A stretch of DNA of 64,000 nt from Stieleria maiorica (lineage in GTDB: Bacteria; Planctomycetota; Planctomycetia; Pirellulales; Pirellulaceae): contig NZ_CP036264.1 of the NCBI RefSeq assembly GCF_008035925.1, positions 8,809,121 through 8,873,120 on the forward strand, read 5' to 3'. Made by a program: the position numbers and the translations under genes. Shown one piece after another: positions 51,379 through 60,769 of this stretch. Every line of letters starts with the position of its first letter. The stretch's first letter is position 1. The notes beneath the pieces are model-generated. The model did no database searches and was not told where the DNA came from. It saw only the letters and a list, made by a program, of their open reading frames with translations.

Positions 51379-53355
51379 TCATCGCTGGTTCGGCCGCCGA
51401 ATTCCCAACTTTGCCATCCGTGCCTCCAGCGTCGTCGGCTTGATGTCCAACCGCTCGGCGGCTCCACCACCGCCGCGGATCCGCCAGCCTGTCTTTTCCA
51501 GCACGCGTAGAATCTGTTCCCGCTCGACTTCCTTGAGCGTTTTTTGCTCATCCGCACCCTCGCGTGCCGTTGTGGGCGTTTCGATGTGCAGCGTGTCGCT
51601 GTCGGCAAGGATCATCGCGCGTTCAATCGCATTGCTCAGCTCGCGGATGTTGCCGGGCCAGTCGTGGTCCTGCAACTGCTTCATCGTCCTCCGCGGGATC
51701 GTCTTGATCGATTTCCCCATCCGCCGCCCGAACGCTTCGACAAAGGCCCAGGTCAACGAGGGGATGTCGTCGCGCCGATCACGCAGCGGCGGGACGTGGA
51801 TCGGAAAGACACTCAATCGGTAGTAGAGATCGGACCGAAACAGGTTCTTCCGCGTGGCCGCTTCCAGATCGCGGTTGGTCGCGGCGATGATCCGCACGTC
51901 GACCGAGATCGTCTTTGCCGTGCCCAGTCGCTCGAACCGACCGTCCTGCAAGACACGCAGCAGCTTTGCCTGCAGCTCCAACGGGATTTCGCCGATCTCA
52001 TCCAGGAACAACGTCGATCCGTCGGCCAACTCAAAGCGACCGATCGCCGCGGACGCCGCACCGGTGTAGGCCCCCGCGGCGCGGCCGAACAATTCACTTT
52101 CGATCAGCGTGGCCGGAAGTGAGGCACAATTGACGACCGTCATGGGGCGATCTTTGCGGGCACTCAACTCGTGGATCGTCTGCGCCAGCAGTTCCTTTCC
52201 CGTCCCTGTCTCTCCGGTCAACAACACCGGTGCGTCGGTCGTTGCGACACGTTCGACGTCGGCAAGCACCCTCGTGATCGCGTCACTGTGTCCGATGATT
52301 CGCCCGTGGTGTTGTGTCACGACGGCCTGCTGGCGAAGGTACAGATTTTCCTGCTCCAATTGCCGCCGCAGCCGAACGTTCTCCGACAGCGCCTCTTGCA
52401 GCAACTGTTCGTTCCGGCGTCGCACGAGCGCATTGGCGAACACTTCACCGATCAAGCCCAATCGTGAGAGAATCTCGCGCGGCCAATCGCACGGCTTGTG
52501 AATGAACGCAAACGTCAGCCCTCCCAGCCGCTGGCCGCCCACTTTGATCGGAATGGCGACATTCGACTGGATCCCTTCTTCCAGACAATGCGCCCGCTCC
52601 TTCACCGCAGACTCGGGAAGGTCCTGCGGGAGGCTGCGCAGAAAGACGGTTTTGCCACTGCGGAACTCGTTGATGTACCAGGGCAATCGGGCGACGGCGA
52701 ACGGACCGATCGGAAACGGTTGGCAACCCGCCGCGGCATAGGAATGCGAGACCATCACGTGATCCGCATCGTCACCGAACTCGATAAATGTGCTGCGATC
52801 GTTCCCCAAAAACTCCACCAGCGACTGCAGGCTCGCGTCGATCTGGCTATCGATTTGATCGCACGGAAGATTGACAAACCCGGCCGACAGGTTGGCCAAC
52901 AATTGCTCGAAGTTAAGCCGATCCTGAATCTTCAGGTCTGCCTGCCGGTGGGCCGTGACGTCGACCATCACACCGACCCAGGCAGCGTCTTCGCGATTGT
53001 TTTCATCCGATCCGACGTCCAGCGGTGATTCCATCACTTCGACGGTCGCGGGCTGACCGTCGGCGCGGACCAGACGAGTCAGATAACGGGACGGGTCCGT
53101 GTCGCCAGCCTGCCGACGCAGCGTTTCTACTTCCGAACGGTCGTCACGATGGACGAAGCTCAACAGCGGCTCACCGGCGATCGACTCGGGGTCACGGTCC
53201 AGAAGCTGCCCCATCACCGGATTGGCGTAACAAATCCGCCCCGTCCGGACCACATACACGCCGACCGGGGAGCGATCAAAAAGCAGGCGAAAATCCCAAT
53301 CCGACGGATCGCCCTCCTGTCGGTCGCCGCTCACTAAAGAGAATGCCGATTTCAT
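51379..53355 (-). CDS. Sigma-54-dependent transcriptional activator (PAS-GAF-AAA-Fis)
   Basis: The 658-aa protein (674 aa from an in-frame TTG at 53403) has an N-terminal PAS domain (about 25-140: LLFDRSPVGVYVVRTGRICYANPVMGQLL), a GAF domain (about 165-320), a coiled linker, and a sigma-54 AAA+ domain with Walker A GETGTGKELLA (about 381), the sigma-54 contact loop AAGAYTGA (GAFTGA with F to Y), Walker B LFLDEIGEIP and an Arg finger region. It ends in a Fis-type HTH (GGGGAAERLDIKPTTLEARMAKLGI). I start at the ATG at 53355 as the TTG has no SD. Its gene lies upstream of, and in the same direction as, the ABM-RND operon, which it probably activates. Confidence 0.94.
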   Translation of the reverse strand: MKSAFSLVSGDRQEGDPSDWDFRLLFDRSPVGVYVVRTGRICYANPVMGQLLDRDPESIAGEPLLSFVHRDDRSEVETLRRQAGDTDPSRYLTRLVRADGQPATVEVMESPLDVGSDENNREDAAWVGVMVDVTAHRQADLKIQDRLNFEQLLANLSAGFVNLPCDQIDSQIDASLQSLVEFLGNDRSTFIEFGDDADHVMVSHSYAAAGCQPFPIGPFAVARLPWYINEFRSGKTVFLRSLPQDLPESAVKERAHCLEEGIQSNVAIPIKVGGQRLGGLTFAFIHKPCDWPREILSRLGLIGEVFANALVRRRNEQLLQEALSENVRLRRQLEQENLYLRQQAVVTQHHGRIIGHSDAITRVLADVERVATTDAPVLLTGETGTGKELLAQTIHELSARKDRPMTVVNCASLPATLIESELFGRAAGAYTGAASAAIGRFELADGSTLFLDEIGEIPLELQAKLLRVLQDGRFERLGTAKTISVDVRIIAATNRDLEAATRKNLFRSDLYYRLSVFPIHVPPLRDRRDDIPSLTWAFVEAFGRRMGKSIKTIPRRTMKQLQDHDWPGNIRELSNAIERAMILADSDTLHIETPTTAREGADEQKTLKEVEREQILRVLEKTGWRIRGGGGAAERLDIKPTTLEARMAKLGIRRPNQR

Positions 53356-53536
53356 CTTCTGCGTCGCAAGGGTGTCGTAATCTTTCTCAATGGGATTCCG
53401 CAATCATTGGTGCCCGGCCTTTGACGACCGCCCAATATAGACGACGCCGGATTTGATTCGAGGGAGCGCAAACGAGATACTCTTTTTGACGGACACGACC
53501 TGCGGTTTTGCACACCGCTCTTCCGGCTACAAAACA

Positions 53537-53600
53537 ATCACCCACGTCGGACATCCCTTCCGGGTTGCCCTTCCCTTCAGCCCCCGGGCTGAACAGCCTG
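53537..53600. repeat. Degenerate family-M repeat
   Basis: CCACGTCGGACATCCCTTCCGGGTTGCCC followed by CAGCCCCCGGGCTG is a unit lacking the first palindrome; a degraded first palindrome (GGGCCCCGCAAGAGACCGTC) lies separately near 53736-53757. The 425-bp gap 53356-53780 has no gene. Confidence 0.75.
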
Positions 53601-53780
53601 TCGATTGAATCATTTTCGATGAAAGAACAAGTCAACGACGAGGCAAGAAGCGTTAGCGAGTCGAACAGCTCCGCCCCTTGCTAGCCCTGCGGGCCAGTAA
53701 ATTAACAGGCCGCGACCCCACAGGGCTCAAAACCAGGGCCCCGCAAGAGACCGTCATACAACCAACCATGGAGCCGCAGC

Positions 53781-54719
53781 ATGCATCCGAAAATCGAACT
53801 CCATGTCGAACCGGGGGTCGAAAAGAGCTGGCACGCCTTCTGTCGCGACCACCCGCCCAACTCGATCGCGTTGGACGGTTACGTCACCGGTCCGCCGGCG
53901 TTTGATCCGGACGGACCCTACGCCAATTTTGATCACCACCGCGGGGTCAACCGACTGGCAACCCGCAGCACCTGCGGGCAAGTGTTGGTGGCAATCCTGC
54001 TGGGGCTTTTCGACAGTTTCGGCCAGGACGGCGAATCCGGCGCCCATGTCTTTGTCAATGATTGTGATCAGGACGTTTGTGTGGCTTATTGGTTGTTAAG
54101 CCATGCCAAACAGGTGCGCGAGTTGCACGTCGAAATGGAGATCTCCCAACTGATCATCATCGAAGACCTGATGGATGCGACCGCGGGCGCCATTCCCTTT
54201 GATCCGGACCGAACAATCATCCGCAAACAGGCATGGGCGTTCGAATTGTACGACCAGGCGAGGGCGTCTGGCGCGCTCCAGCAAATGAATGGCGAGGAGA
54301 TGCGGCAGTTGATTGAAACAACCTCCGATCGCATTTCACACCTTGCATCCGGCGAGGGCGAAGAGCGGTCACTGTGTGGAAGCTTCGACGTGCTCGGTGG
54401 CGGAATGGGATGGCAGATGATTCGTGAACACGGCCAGTACGCTCGGACCCGCTTATTTGCACAAGGCGTTCGCGCTTTCGTGGCGGTGAGAGAGTGTCCC
54501 GATGGCCGATACACTTACACGCTGGGCCGGATGTCACCGTTCGTGCGATTTCCGCTTGATCGAATTTATTCGGCACTGAACGAAGCCGAGCCATCGACGG
54601 CTGATTCGGAACAATGGGGTGGCAGTGATATGATCGGCGGTTCGCCCCGCGGGTGTGGCAGTGCCCTGACTCCGCGACAAGTCGAACAAATCCTTGAAGC
54701 AATCATGAAGCCGGACTAG
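53781..54719 (+). CDS. DHH-like phosphoesterase-family protein (putative)
   Basis: The 312-aa soluble protein has a DHH-like metal site (YANFDHHRGVNRLATRSTCGQVLVAILL), an acidic HVFVNDCDQDVCVAYWLLSHAK motif that fits the second Asp position, and a glycine-rich C-terminal motif GGSDMIGGSPRGCGSAL resembling the DHHA1-type substrate loop. The order is that of DHH hydrolases, but the substrate is not evident. GGAG lies 7 nt before the ATG. Convergent with the two tiny membrane protein genes. I do not know a named close relative. Confidence 0.7.
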   Translation: MHPKIELHVEPGVEKSWHAFCRDHPPNSIALDGYVTGPPAFDPDGPYANFDHHRGVNRLATRSTCGQVLVAILLGLFDSFGQDGESGAHVFVNDCDQDVCVAYWLLSHAKQVRELHVEMEISQLIIIEDLMDATAGAIPFDPDRTIIRKQAWAFELYDQARASGALQQMNGEEMRQLIETTSDRISHLASGEGEERSLCGSFDVLGGGMGWQMIREHGQYARTRLFAQGVRAFVAVRECPDGRYTYTLGRMSPFVRFPLDRIYSALNEAEPSTADSEQWGGSDMIGGSPRGCGSALTPRQVEQILEAIMKPD

Positions 54720-54737
54720 CCGACCAACGCCCATCAC

Positions 54738-54920
54738 TCAGTGGCTTTTCACAAGGACAATCAACGCCTGAATCACCCCCAAACCGATCAGCAGCCCCAA
54801 GCCCCACATCACAGGTTTCATCGAACTCGGGATCATCGGCTTCCGCCGCCGCGGTTGCTTCTTGTCCTGTCGTTTTCGCTTCTTCTTGTTGGTGCCGGTG
54901 GTTGATGTGGAAAGGTTCAT
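54738..54920 (-). CDS. Basic single-pass small membrane protein (60 aa)
   Basis: The sequence MNLSTSTTGTNKKKRKRQDK is followed by a second basic stretch (KKQPRRRKP) and one C-terminal membrane helix (VMWGLGLLIGLGVIQALIVLV). Cytoplasmic basic tail, C-terminal helix. It starts 6 nt after the stop of the upstream 45-aa protein gene, so both are made from one transcript. Function unknown. Confidence 0.65.
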   Translation of the reverse strand: MNLSTSTTGTNKKKRKRQDKKQPRRRKPMIPSSMKPVMWGLGLLIGLGVIQALIVLVKSH

Positions 54921-54926
54921 GGTGCG

Positions 54927-55064
54927 TCACCCTGCGATCAATGCCACAAAGTAGGCGGAAAAGATTGCGATCGTCAGAGCCATCCCCGCCCATGCGATCG
55001 CAGACGGATCGGACGAAGGCGGCTCGCGTTGATCGGTTTCCGATGGTGGTGCGTACGGATTCAT
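54927..55064 (-). CDS. 'NPYAPP'-type small membrane protein (45 aa)
   Basis: The protein MNPYAPPSETDQREPPSSDP plus AIAWAGMALTIAIFSAYFVALIAG has the NPYxPP opening typical of small planctomycete membrane proteins and one membrane helix. The ATG is at 55064; the open frame upstream crosses repeats. It lies 6 nt before the gene for the basic 60-aa membrane protein. Confidence 0.65.
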   Translation of the reverse strand: MNPYAPPSETDQREPPSSDPSAIAWAGMALTIAIFSAYFVALIAG

Positions 55065-55104
55065 GACACCGACCAGTCTACCACAATCCCGCCTGCGGCA
55101 AGCG

Positions 55105-55200
55105 TCAACGCCCCACCCCGAAATGCCAGCGAGCGGCACCCGAATGCCAGCGGGAAGCGTAAGCGAGCGGCACGTCACCATGCCAGCGGGAAACGTAACA
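55105..55200. repeat. AATGCCAGCGGGAAGCG / GAGCGGCAC direct repeats
   Basis: The unit CCAGCGGGAA(A/G)CGTAA, with GCGAGCGGCAC following or preceding, occurs about three times in the 260-bp gap before the dockerin protein gene. No gene here. Confidence 0.65.
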
Positions 55201-55324
55201 GCCTGTTGAAATAATCCAGCCGTAGGGCGCGAGTCGACGCTGCCAACGATCGACATATCATTTGTCCCGAGCCACTCGCACCGCATCAAGCCGAATTTGC
55301 CGATCGATTTTCATCCCTGCTAGG

Positions 55325-58300
55325 TCACAAGCCAGACTCCAAGGCACAAGCCCGCAGCTTGTCATCGAAAGGGCCTTGACCCTCCAGATTTGCCTCCAAG
55401 CTGCTTTGGGTCCCTGGATCGGAATCTGATTCCCCCTCGTCCAGTTCGAACTCAGGATTTTCCGACACCGGACCGAGCAAGACCTCGTCGCCGTTGACGT
55501 GAATGGTTGACGCTGGACGCACGGGGTGAACGGCGGAAGCAGGATCTTCAAATTGCATGGACGCGCCCATTTCAAAAAACGCGTCGACGAACTGCAAAGC
55601 ACTTCGCCGGGGACCAATTCGGACAACGCCATCGTGCCTCAATTCGATGCCTTCTTCTGCTTCAGCAGACTGGCCAGCTTGAATCCTTGCTACTTCATTG
55701 ATCACAAACAGGGCGTCAAGCGTGGTTGCCAAGTTGTCGCCTGTGGTATCGAAATAGGCCCCTGGCCAAACATCGACGTCATGGGGATCAGGCAGTTCGT
55801 TTCCCGCCTGGATGGCAAGTCGGTTAATGACAACCAAAGCGTCCAACGCGGTTGTCATGCCATCGTTGTTGACATCAAATCGATTGATGACATTCTTCCA
55901 CGGCAGTGGAATCTCAACCTTGAAACGAGAGCCATCGAGATGATTCACGTGACGAAGGGGGCCGTCACCGACCAGAGGCGCGCCCATCCGCCACTGTTCA
56001 GGATCGACAAATTCGATTTGCTCGGCAAGGTTTGCGGCCAGTTCCAAGTCAGCGGTCGACGCGATCGCTTTATGGTCAAGCGTGACCGTCAATGCGTTGT
56101 CAGACGTTAAATCGATCCTCTCAACGTTTCTTGGCAACAGTGAATCGACCAGACTGATTGTCGGCACGAAGTCACCCGCCGAAGACGGTGGCCGAACAAC
56201 AAGCGTGTCAAATCCTTCTCCTGCATCGATCGATATCGTTTTCCCTGTCCAGTCAGCGGCGATCCATTCGATGGTCTGATCGCGTGAACCTCCAACCAAT
56301 TCAACGCCCGCGACAGCCGACATCGGAACCGAAAAACGCTCGACACCGTCTTCGCCAACCACCAGATTGCCAGCCGAACCGTCCAAGGTCAATGGAGACG
56401 CATCGAGCGAGACGACCAGATTGCTCAGTGCATCGTTCCCGTCACGCAAGGTCACCCAGTAGTCCTCCACCTCACCATCAGCTGCACGACCAACGCTGCC
56501 CAGTCCTCCGGCACTGCTGAGACGAAACCGAGCTGCCGTGCCACCGGCTTGGGCTCCCGCAGGAATCGAAAACGAAATGCGGTTGTCTCCGCTACTGACC
56601 GGAACGCTGTGGAGAACTTTTTCACCGGGATCAAACCAGTCACCGTCCCGATTGAAATCAATCCACGCGTCAATTCGCCCGGTACCCGATGCGGTCACGT
56701 CGACGGTTGCGATGGTGTCGCTCGAACTGGTCACCAAGTCCGTCAAGAAGTCGATCCCGTTATCGGCTAAGCCATCAAGCTCGTCTCCGCCTTGGCCGTC
56801 CGCACCAGCGACAATGTGCGGTTGCCCATCCGGCTCCGCATCCACACCCTCGCCCAAAAAGAGGCCGCCGACGGCGTGCCGTGCCCCATTGTCCTCAAGC
56901 ATGACCGGATAGTCGTAACGGAAACCCGTCTCTGCCGCTGTGGGAGCATCACCAAAATCATCAACAACGACGTTCGTGTCATCATCGACGATCCGGGCGC
57001 CGCTGCTTTCAAAGAGCTTTGTTAGAACCACGTTCCGATTGCTTCCAAATCCACCATCCGTTTCAATCTCGTAGGCGTATCCGTGGATACTTTCTAAGAT
57101 GTTGGTCGCAATGGAAAAATCATCCATTCTTGTGCCGGGCTGGCTCAGAAGGGTCGGCGTCGCCATTGAGTCAATTGGTGCCTGGAACAGTCGGACGGAG
57201 CCGTCTCCCACTTCACGATTGGATGTGAACACCAACGAATTGCCTCCTGCGTGAAGATTGACGTAGGAGTAGTTGTCAAACGACTCGCTGTCGGGCACTT
57301 CAAAACTCAGCAGCACAGGATCCGAATTCCCCAAAATATCGACGGCATAAAGCTCCTGCGGCGCGTTGCTTCCGTACCCGACGTTTGTCCGGTAAACGAC
57401 CGTTTCGGGATCATTCGTCGACAGTATCAGGTCGACATTAAAAGACGACCGCAACGACGTGAGTTTTATCGGCGATTCGGATCCATCGATTTTCACCGAG
57501 TACAACGCGAACTTCGCAGGGTCATCGAAGTTCGACCGAAACACGACTCGCTGGTCATCGTCGCTAATCTTGTACGTGCGGAGGCTTCCACCGGCCTGCT
57601 CGATGGGCGGGTGTAGCGCCACCGGCGGCTCGGAGCCATCGGTCAACACTGAATAAAGATCGGGCGCCGCGGACAGACCACGATTGACGTTAAACACCAA
57701 TCGACTTCCGTCCTTGGTGATCTGTGGCTGGGAATCCCCTACATTGCTCGCCAACATCAGTGGCGGTTGCGATCCGTCAACTGCGAATCGATAAAGGTCC
57801 GATTGCCTGACATCTTCGCTCGGTCTGGCCGCAACGTAAATGAATTGGCCGTCCGGCGAGAACGTATGTCGCAGGCCGGTACTCGCGCCGATCAGATCGT
57901 CCGAGAGCCTTTGGGCAGTGCTGCCCCCGTCAATCGGCACGACGAAGGGCAATGGAAATGTATTTCCCTTGAAGACGACAGATTCTCCGTCGGGTGATAT
58001 CCCGACGAATGGAAAGCTACCGATATCACCCTGGAAGAGTTTCACAGGTGAGGTGGAACCATCCGTTCGAGCGCTGAAGAGTGCAATTTCAGTTGAGCCG
58101 TGAATTCTCCTTTCGTAAACGACGTGCGAAAGATCAGGGCCGACACCTTGATATGCCACTAAGGTTGATTCGTCGCCTGAGTGAGTCAGCACAATCGGAT
58201 CTCGAGAACCGTCAACGGGTACGCGAAAAAGCTCCACGTTACCCTGGCTGTCCTCACCGGGCAGAATCACCTCGCTCGTCGCTCGATTGATTTGAACGGA

Positions 58301-58837
58301 GCCTGGACCTCCTCCAGAAAACCCCAAGTCGGCGAGCAATGTTGGTTGAGAAGACCCGTCCACCGGAACGCTAAACAGCCCGACGGTCGTGCCCAGAAAT
58401 TGAGAATAGACGAGCGTGTTGCCGGTGTTGTCAAAGTCGAAACTGAAGACGTTCCGTCCATCGGTGGGCAAGAGCCGCTGATGCGAAGCAACGACGGCAT
58501 TGCCGGAATCACCAAGCTGTTGCACACGTCCATAGAACTCGCGGTCCAAGTTGCGAAACGCGTCGTCGATCAGCTCCACCTCGACCGTCTTGGTCAACTC
58601 ATCTGGCTGGAACTCGATCAGCAATCCGTCGACCGGAACATAGTGGTTTCCAGCGGTTGCCGTTCCGTCCACGGTGTCGAACAAGTAGCGACGAACCTCC
58701 GATGCGGTCTCGTCCTGCTGAAGAGTGAAGATGACGTGCGACTCCGTCTCGGGCACGCTCGCCGCAGAAATCGACAGGCCTGTCAATAAGTGCCGATGCT
58801 CCAAAGGCTGCAAAGTGAATCGTCGTCGTTGTGGCAT
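55325..58837 (-). CDS. Large secreted Calx-beta/propeller/GEVEDY/dockerin surface protein
   Basis: The 1170-aa protein opens with a planctomycete LEPR-type motif (LQPLEHRHLLTG). Then come a Calx-beta domain (about 20-110), a long TolB/WD40-like propeller (about 125-600: many SVPVDGSSQP, SPDGES, STNDPE repeats), a GEVEDYWVTL domain ending near 795, and a dockerin type I-like pair near the C-terminus (FDVNNDGMTTALDALVVINRL, DTTGDNLATTLDALFVINEVA). All point to an exported structural or adhesive cell-surface protein. Not in an operon; the 5' region 58838-59272 contains no gene but the tRNA terminator. Confidence 0.92.
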   Translation of the reverse strand: MPQRRRFTLQPLEHRHLLTGLSISAASVPETESHVIFTLQQDETASEVRRYLFDTVDGTATAGNHYVPVDGLLIEFQPDELTKTVEVELIDDAFRNLDREFYGRVQQLGDSGNAVVASHQRLLPTDGRNVFSFDFDNTGNTLVYSQFLGTTVGLFSVPVDGSSQPTLLADLGFSGGGPGSVQINRATSEVILPGEDSQGNVELFRVPVDGSRDPIVLTHSGDESTLVAYQGVGPDLSHVVYERRIHGSTEIALFSARTDGSTSPVKLFQGDIGSFPFVGISPDGESVVFKGNTFPLPFVVPIDGGSTAQRLSDDLIGASTGLRHTFSPDGQFIYVAARPSEDVRQSDLYRFAVDGSQPPLMLASNVGDSQPQITKDGSRLVFNVNRGLSAAPDLYSVLTDGSEPPVALHPPIEQAGGSLRTYKISDDDQRVVFRSNFDDPAKFALYSVKIDGSESPIKLTSLRSSFNVDLILSTNDPETVVYRTNVGYGSNAPQELYAVDILGNSDPVLLSFEVPDSESFDNYSYVNLHAGGNSLVFTSNREVGDGSVRLFQAPIDSMATPTLLSQPGTRMDDFSIATNILESIHGYAYEIETDGGFGSNRNVVLTKLFESSGARIVDDDTNVVVDDFGDAPTAAETGFRYDYPVMLEDNGARHAVGGLFLGEGVDAEPDGQPHIVAGADGQGGDELDGLADNGIDFLTDLVTSSSDTIATVDVTASGTGRIDAWIDFNRDGDWFDPGEKVLHSVPVSSGDNRISFSIPAGAQAGGTAARFRLSSAGGLGSVGRAADGEVEDYWVTLRDGNDALSNLVVSLDASPLTLDGSAGNLVVGEDGVERFSVPMSAVAGVELVGGSRDQTIEWIAADWTGKTISIDAGEGFDTLVVRPPSSAGDFVPTISLVDSLLPRNVERIDLTSDNALTVTLDHKAIASTADLELAANLAEQIEFVDPEQWRMGAPLVGDGPLRHVNHLDGSRFKVEIPLPWKNVINRFDVNNDGMTTALDALVVINRLAIQAGNELPDPHDVDVWPGAYFDTTGDNLATTLDALFVINEVARIQAGQSAEAEEGIELRHDGVVRIGPRRSALQFVDAFFEMGASMQFEDPASAVHPVRPASTIHVNGDEVLLGPVSENPEFELDEGESDSDPGTQSSLEANLEGQGPFDDKLRACALESGL

Positions 58838-59245
58838 CGCGGGTCGAGCGTCACGTACTTGGCTGATGGATCAGAAAAACCAGCAGAGCCGACAGGCTCC
58901 GCGACGAGCAGTCTAATCCAAGTCAACACGAGAAACGCACGATCGCGAGACTGCAATCAGAAACCTCGCGGACTCAGGGGCCGGCGCCCAAAGCCCCTGT
59001 TCTATCAGCTATGGACCGGGTGTCCAAAGATTGCGCGGGGGCGCGTTCCCACTGCCCGACGAAAGGGACGTTGGTCATGGTGGGGACCAACCAACGAACA
59101 GATAGCCGCGCCAAAAACCACGCTTATGCATGACGTAGGTCTCAATGCTGACCGCACTGGCGACGCTTTGTGGCGCGTCCAGGGTGCCACTTTGGGTGAC
59201 ATGCTGGATTCGCTGATTCCGCCGGATGAAGACGAATATTCAGAA

Positions 59246-59264
59246 AGCCCGTAAATTACGGGCT
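59246..59264 (-). terminator. Terminator hairpin after tRNA-Ser
   Basis: The 19-nt palindrome AGCCCGTAAATTACGGGCT lies 9 nt beyond the tRNA 3' end on the minus strand, followed by TTCTGAATATT. Confidence 0.7.
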
Positions 59265-59272
59265 CAAACCAG

Positions 59273-59355
59273 CGGAGGACACGGGACTCGAACCCGCAGC
59301 CCCTTACGGGGTACCTCAGTTCCAGTGAGGCCGCTCACCAATTCGCTTATCCTCC
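59273..59355 (-). tRNA. tRNA-Ser (GGA)
   Basis: Class II tRNA read on the minus strand. Acceptor GGAGGAT/GTCCTCC with G discriminator, D-arm with GGTGAGCGG, anticodon stem CCTCA/TGAGG with loop CTGGAAC (anticodon GGA), long variable arm ACCCCGTAAGGGGC, and T-arm GCGGGTTCGAGTCCCGT. No CCA is encoded. It lies about 100 nt downstream of rho on the same strand. Confidence 0.95.
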
Positions 59356-59455
59356 GGCTGAACTCAAGTTTACCGTCTCGCGTCTCCTGTTCCAAGCTGG
59401 CTTGCCCGGAACTTGAAACTTGAAACCTGCAACTTGAAACTGCAGCCTCAAACTT

Positions 59456-60769
59456 CTACAGCGACGTCTTGGCGCCGCTGATCAGCTTGATGAACTCGTC
59501 GTTGCTTTCGAATCGGCCGAGCTGCTTGGTCAGCTGCTCCATCGCGTCGCAGGGATGCATGCTCGAGAGCGTTCGCCGCAACATCGTCACCGCTTCATAG
59601 GTCTCTTCATCATGCAGCAACTCTTCACGACGCGTGCCGGACTGGCTGATGTCGATCGACGGCCAGACGCGTCGGTCGGCCAGGCGACGATCGAGCACGA
59701 GTTCCATGTTCCCGGTTCCCTTGAACTCTTGGAAAATCGCTTCGTCCATGCGGCTGTTGGTATCCACCAGACAGGTACCGACGATCGTCAGCGAGCCGCC
59801 TTCTTGGAACGCCCGGGCGGTTGCGAACAGCTTTTTGGGAATGTCCATCGCTTTGATGTCCAGACCGCCGCTCATCGTCGCACCGCCTCGACCGCTGCGA
59901 CCGACCCACTTGTTGAACGCACGGGCCAGACGCGTGATCGAATCGAGCATCAGGAACACGTCTTGGCCCATTTCGGCCAAACGACGGGCGCGGTCGATCA
60001 CCAATTGGCTTAGCCTGACATGACTCTCCACGTCCATATCCAAGCTGCTCGCGACGACTTCTCCGCCGACCACGTTTCGGCGCATGTCCGTCACCTCTTC
60101 GGGCCGCTCGTCGATCAACAAGACGATCAGTTTCAGGTCGGGGTGATTGGCCGCGATGCCACCGGCGATGTCTTGCAACATGACCGTCTTCCCGCTCCGC
60201 GGCGGCGCAACGATCAACGCACGTTGACCTTTCCCGAGCGGCGCCAGCAAATCGATCACCCGGTTGGTGATCGGCCGCTGACCGCGTTCAAGGACCAACC
60301 ACTCTTCGGGGTTGATCGGGGTCAGCGTGTCAAAGCTTTTGACGTCCGGATATTCTTCCGGGGGAATCCCGTCCACATCCTGGATTTCGCGGATCCGCGG
60401 CCCCTGTTGCCGCTTGGCTTGCTGCATCATCGCCTTGATGTAGACGCCTTGCCGCAAACCGAACCGTTCGATCATGGTTCCCGGAACGAACGGGTCGCTG
60501 CGTTCACGGGAGTAGTTGTTGTCGCGGCTGCGGAGGAACCCGTAGCCGTTGGGGTGCAGCTCCAGAATCCCCTCGCACTCTTCCAGCGGCGCGTCGCTGG
60601 GGATATCCGCAGGTTCGCGATCCAGGCCCTGATCTCTCGAATTCCCGCCGTTTCCACCACCACCACCGCCGCGTCGCCGTCTGCGCGAGCGTGGCTTACC
60701 ACCACCTCCGCCTCCGGATTGTCCGTTGGAGCTCGGGCCGCGACGAGGAGACCGTTTCTTTTTCGCCAT
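59456..60769 (-). CDS. rho: Transcription termination factor Rho
   Basis: The 437-aa protein is the hexameric RNA-dependent ATPase that ends transcription. Core motifs: RNA-binding cold-shock-like segment (LELHPNGYGFLRS), Walker A PPRSGKTVML (about 188), LLIDERPEEVTDM, Walker B-like VFLMLDSITRLARAFN, and Q/R-loop GRSGRGGATMSGGLD. The N-terminus has a 40-60 residue basic Gly/Arg/Lys-rich extension (RGPSSNGQSGGGGGGKPRSRR) absent from E. coli Rho but seen in other GC-rich phyla. I start at MAKKKRSPRR (60769); the frame is open upstream. Divergent from the thioredoxin gene across a 1.2-kb gap. Confidence 0.96.
   Translation of the reverse strand: MAKKKRSPRRGPSSNGQSGGGGGGKPRSRRRRRGGGGGGNGGNSRDQGLDREPADIPSDAPLEECEGILELHPNGYGFLRSRDNNYSRERSDPFVPGTMIERFGLRQGVYIKAMMQQAKRQQGPRIREIQDVDGIPPEEYPDVKSFDTLTPINPEEWLVLERGQRPITNRVIDLLAPLGKGQRALIVAPPRSGKTVMLQDIAGGIAANHPDLKLIVLLIDERPEEVTDMRRNVVGGEVVASSLDMDVESHVRLSQLVIDRARRLAEMGQDVFLMLDSITRLARAFNKWVGRSGRGGATMSGGLDIKAMDIPKKLFATARAFQEGGSLTIVGTCLVDTNSRMDEAIFQEFKGTGNMELVLDRRLADRRVWPSIDISQSGTRREELLHDEETYEAVTMLRRTLSSMHPCDAMEQLTKQLGRFESNDEFIKLISGAKTSL

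Noticed and set aside
58790..59254. 154-aa plus-strand frame before tRNA-Ser
   Set aside because: It overlaps the start of the dockerin protein gene in antisense; only its last 40 residues look protein-like, too little to call a gene.
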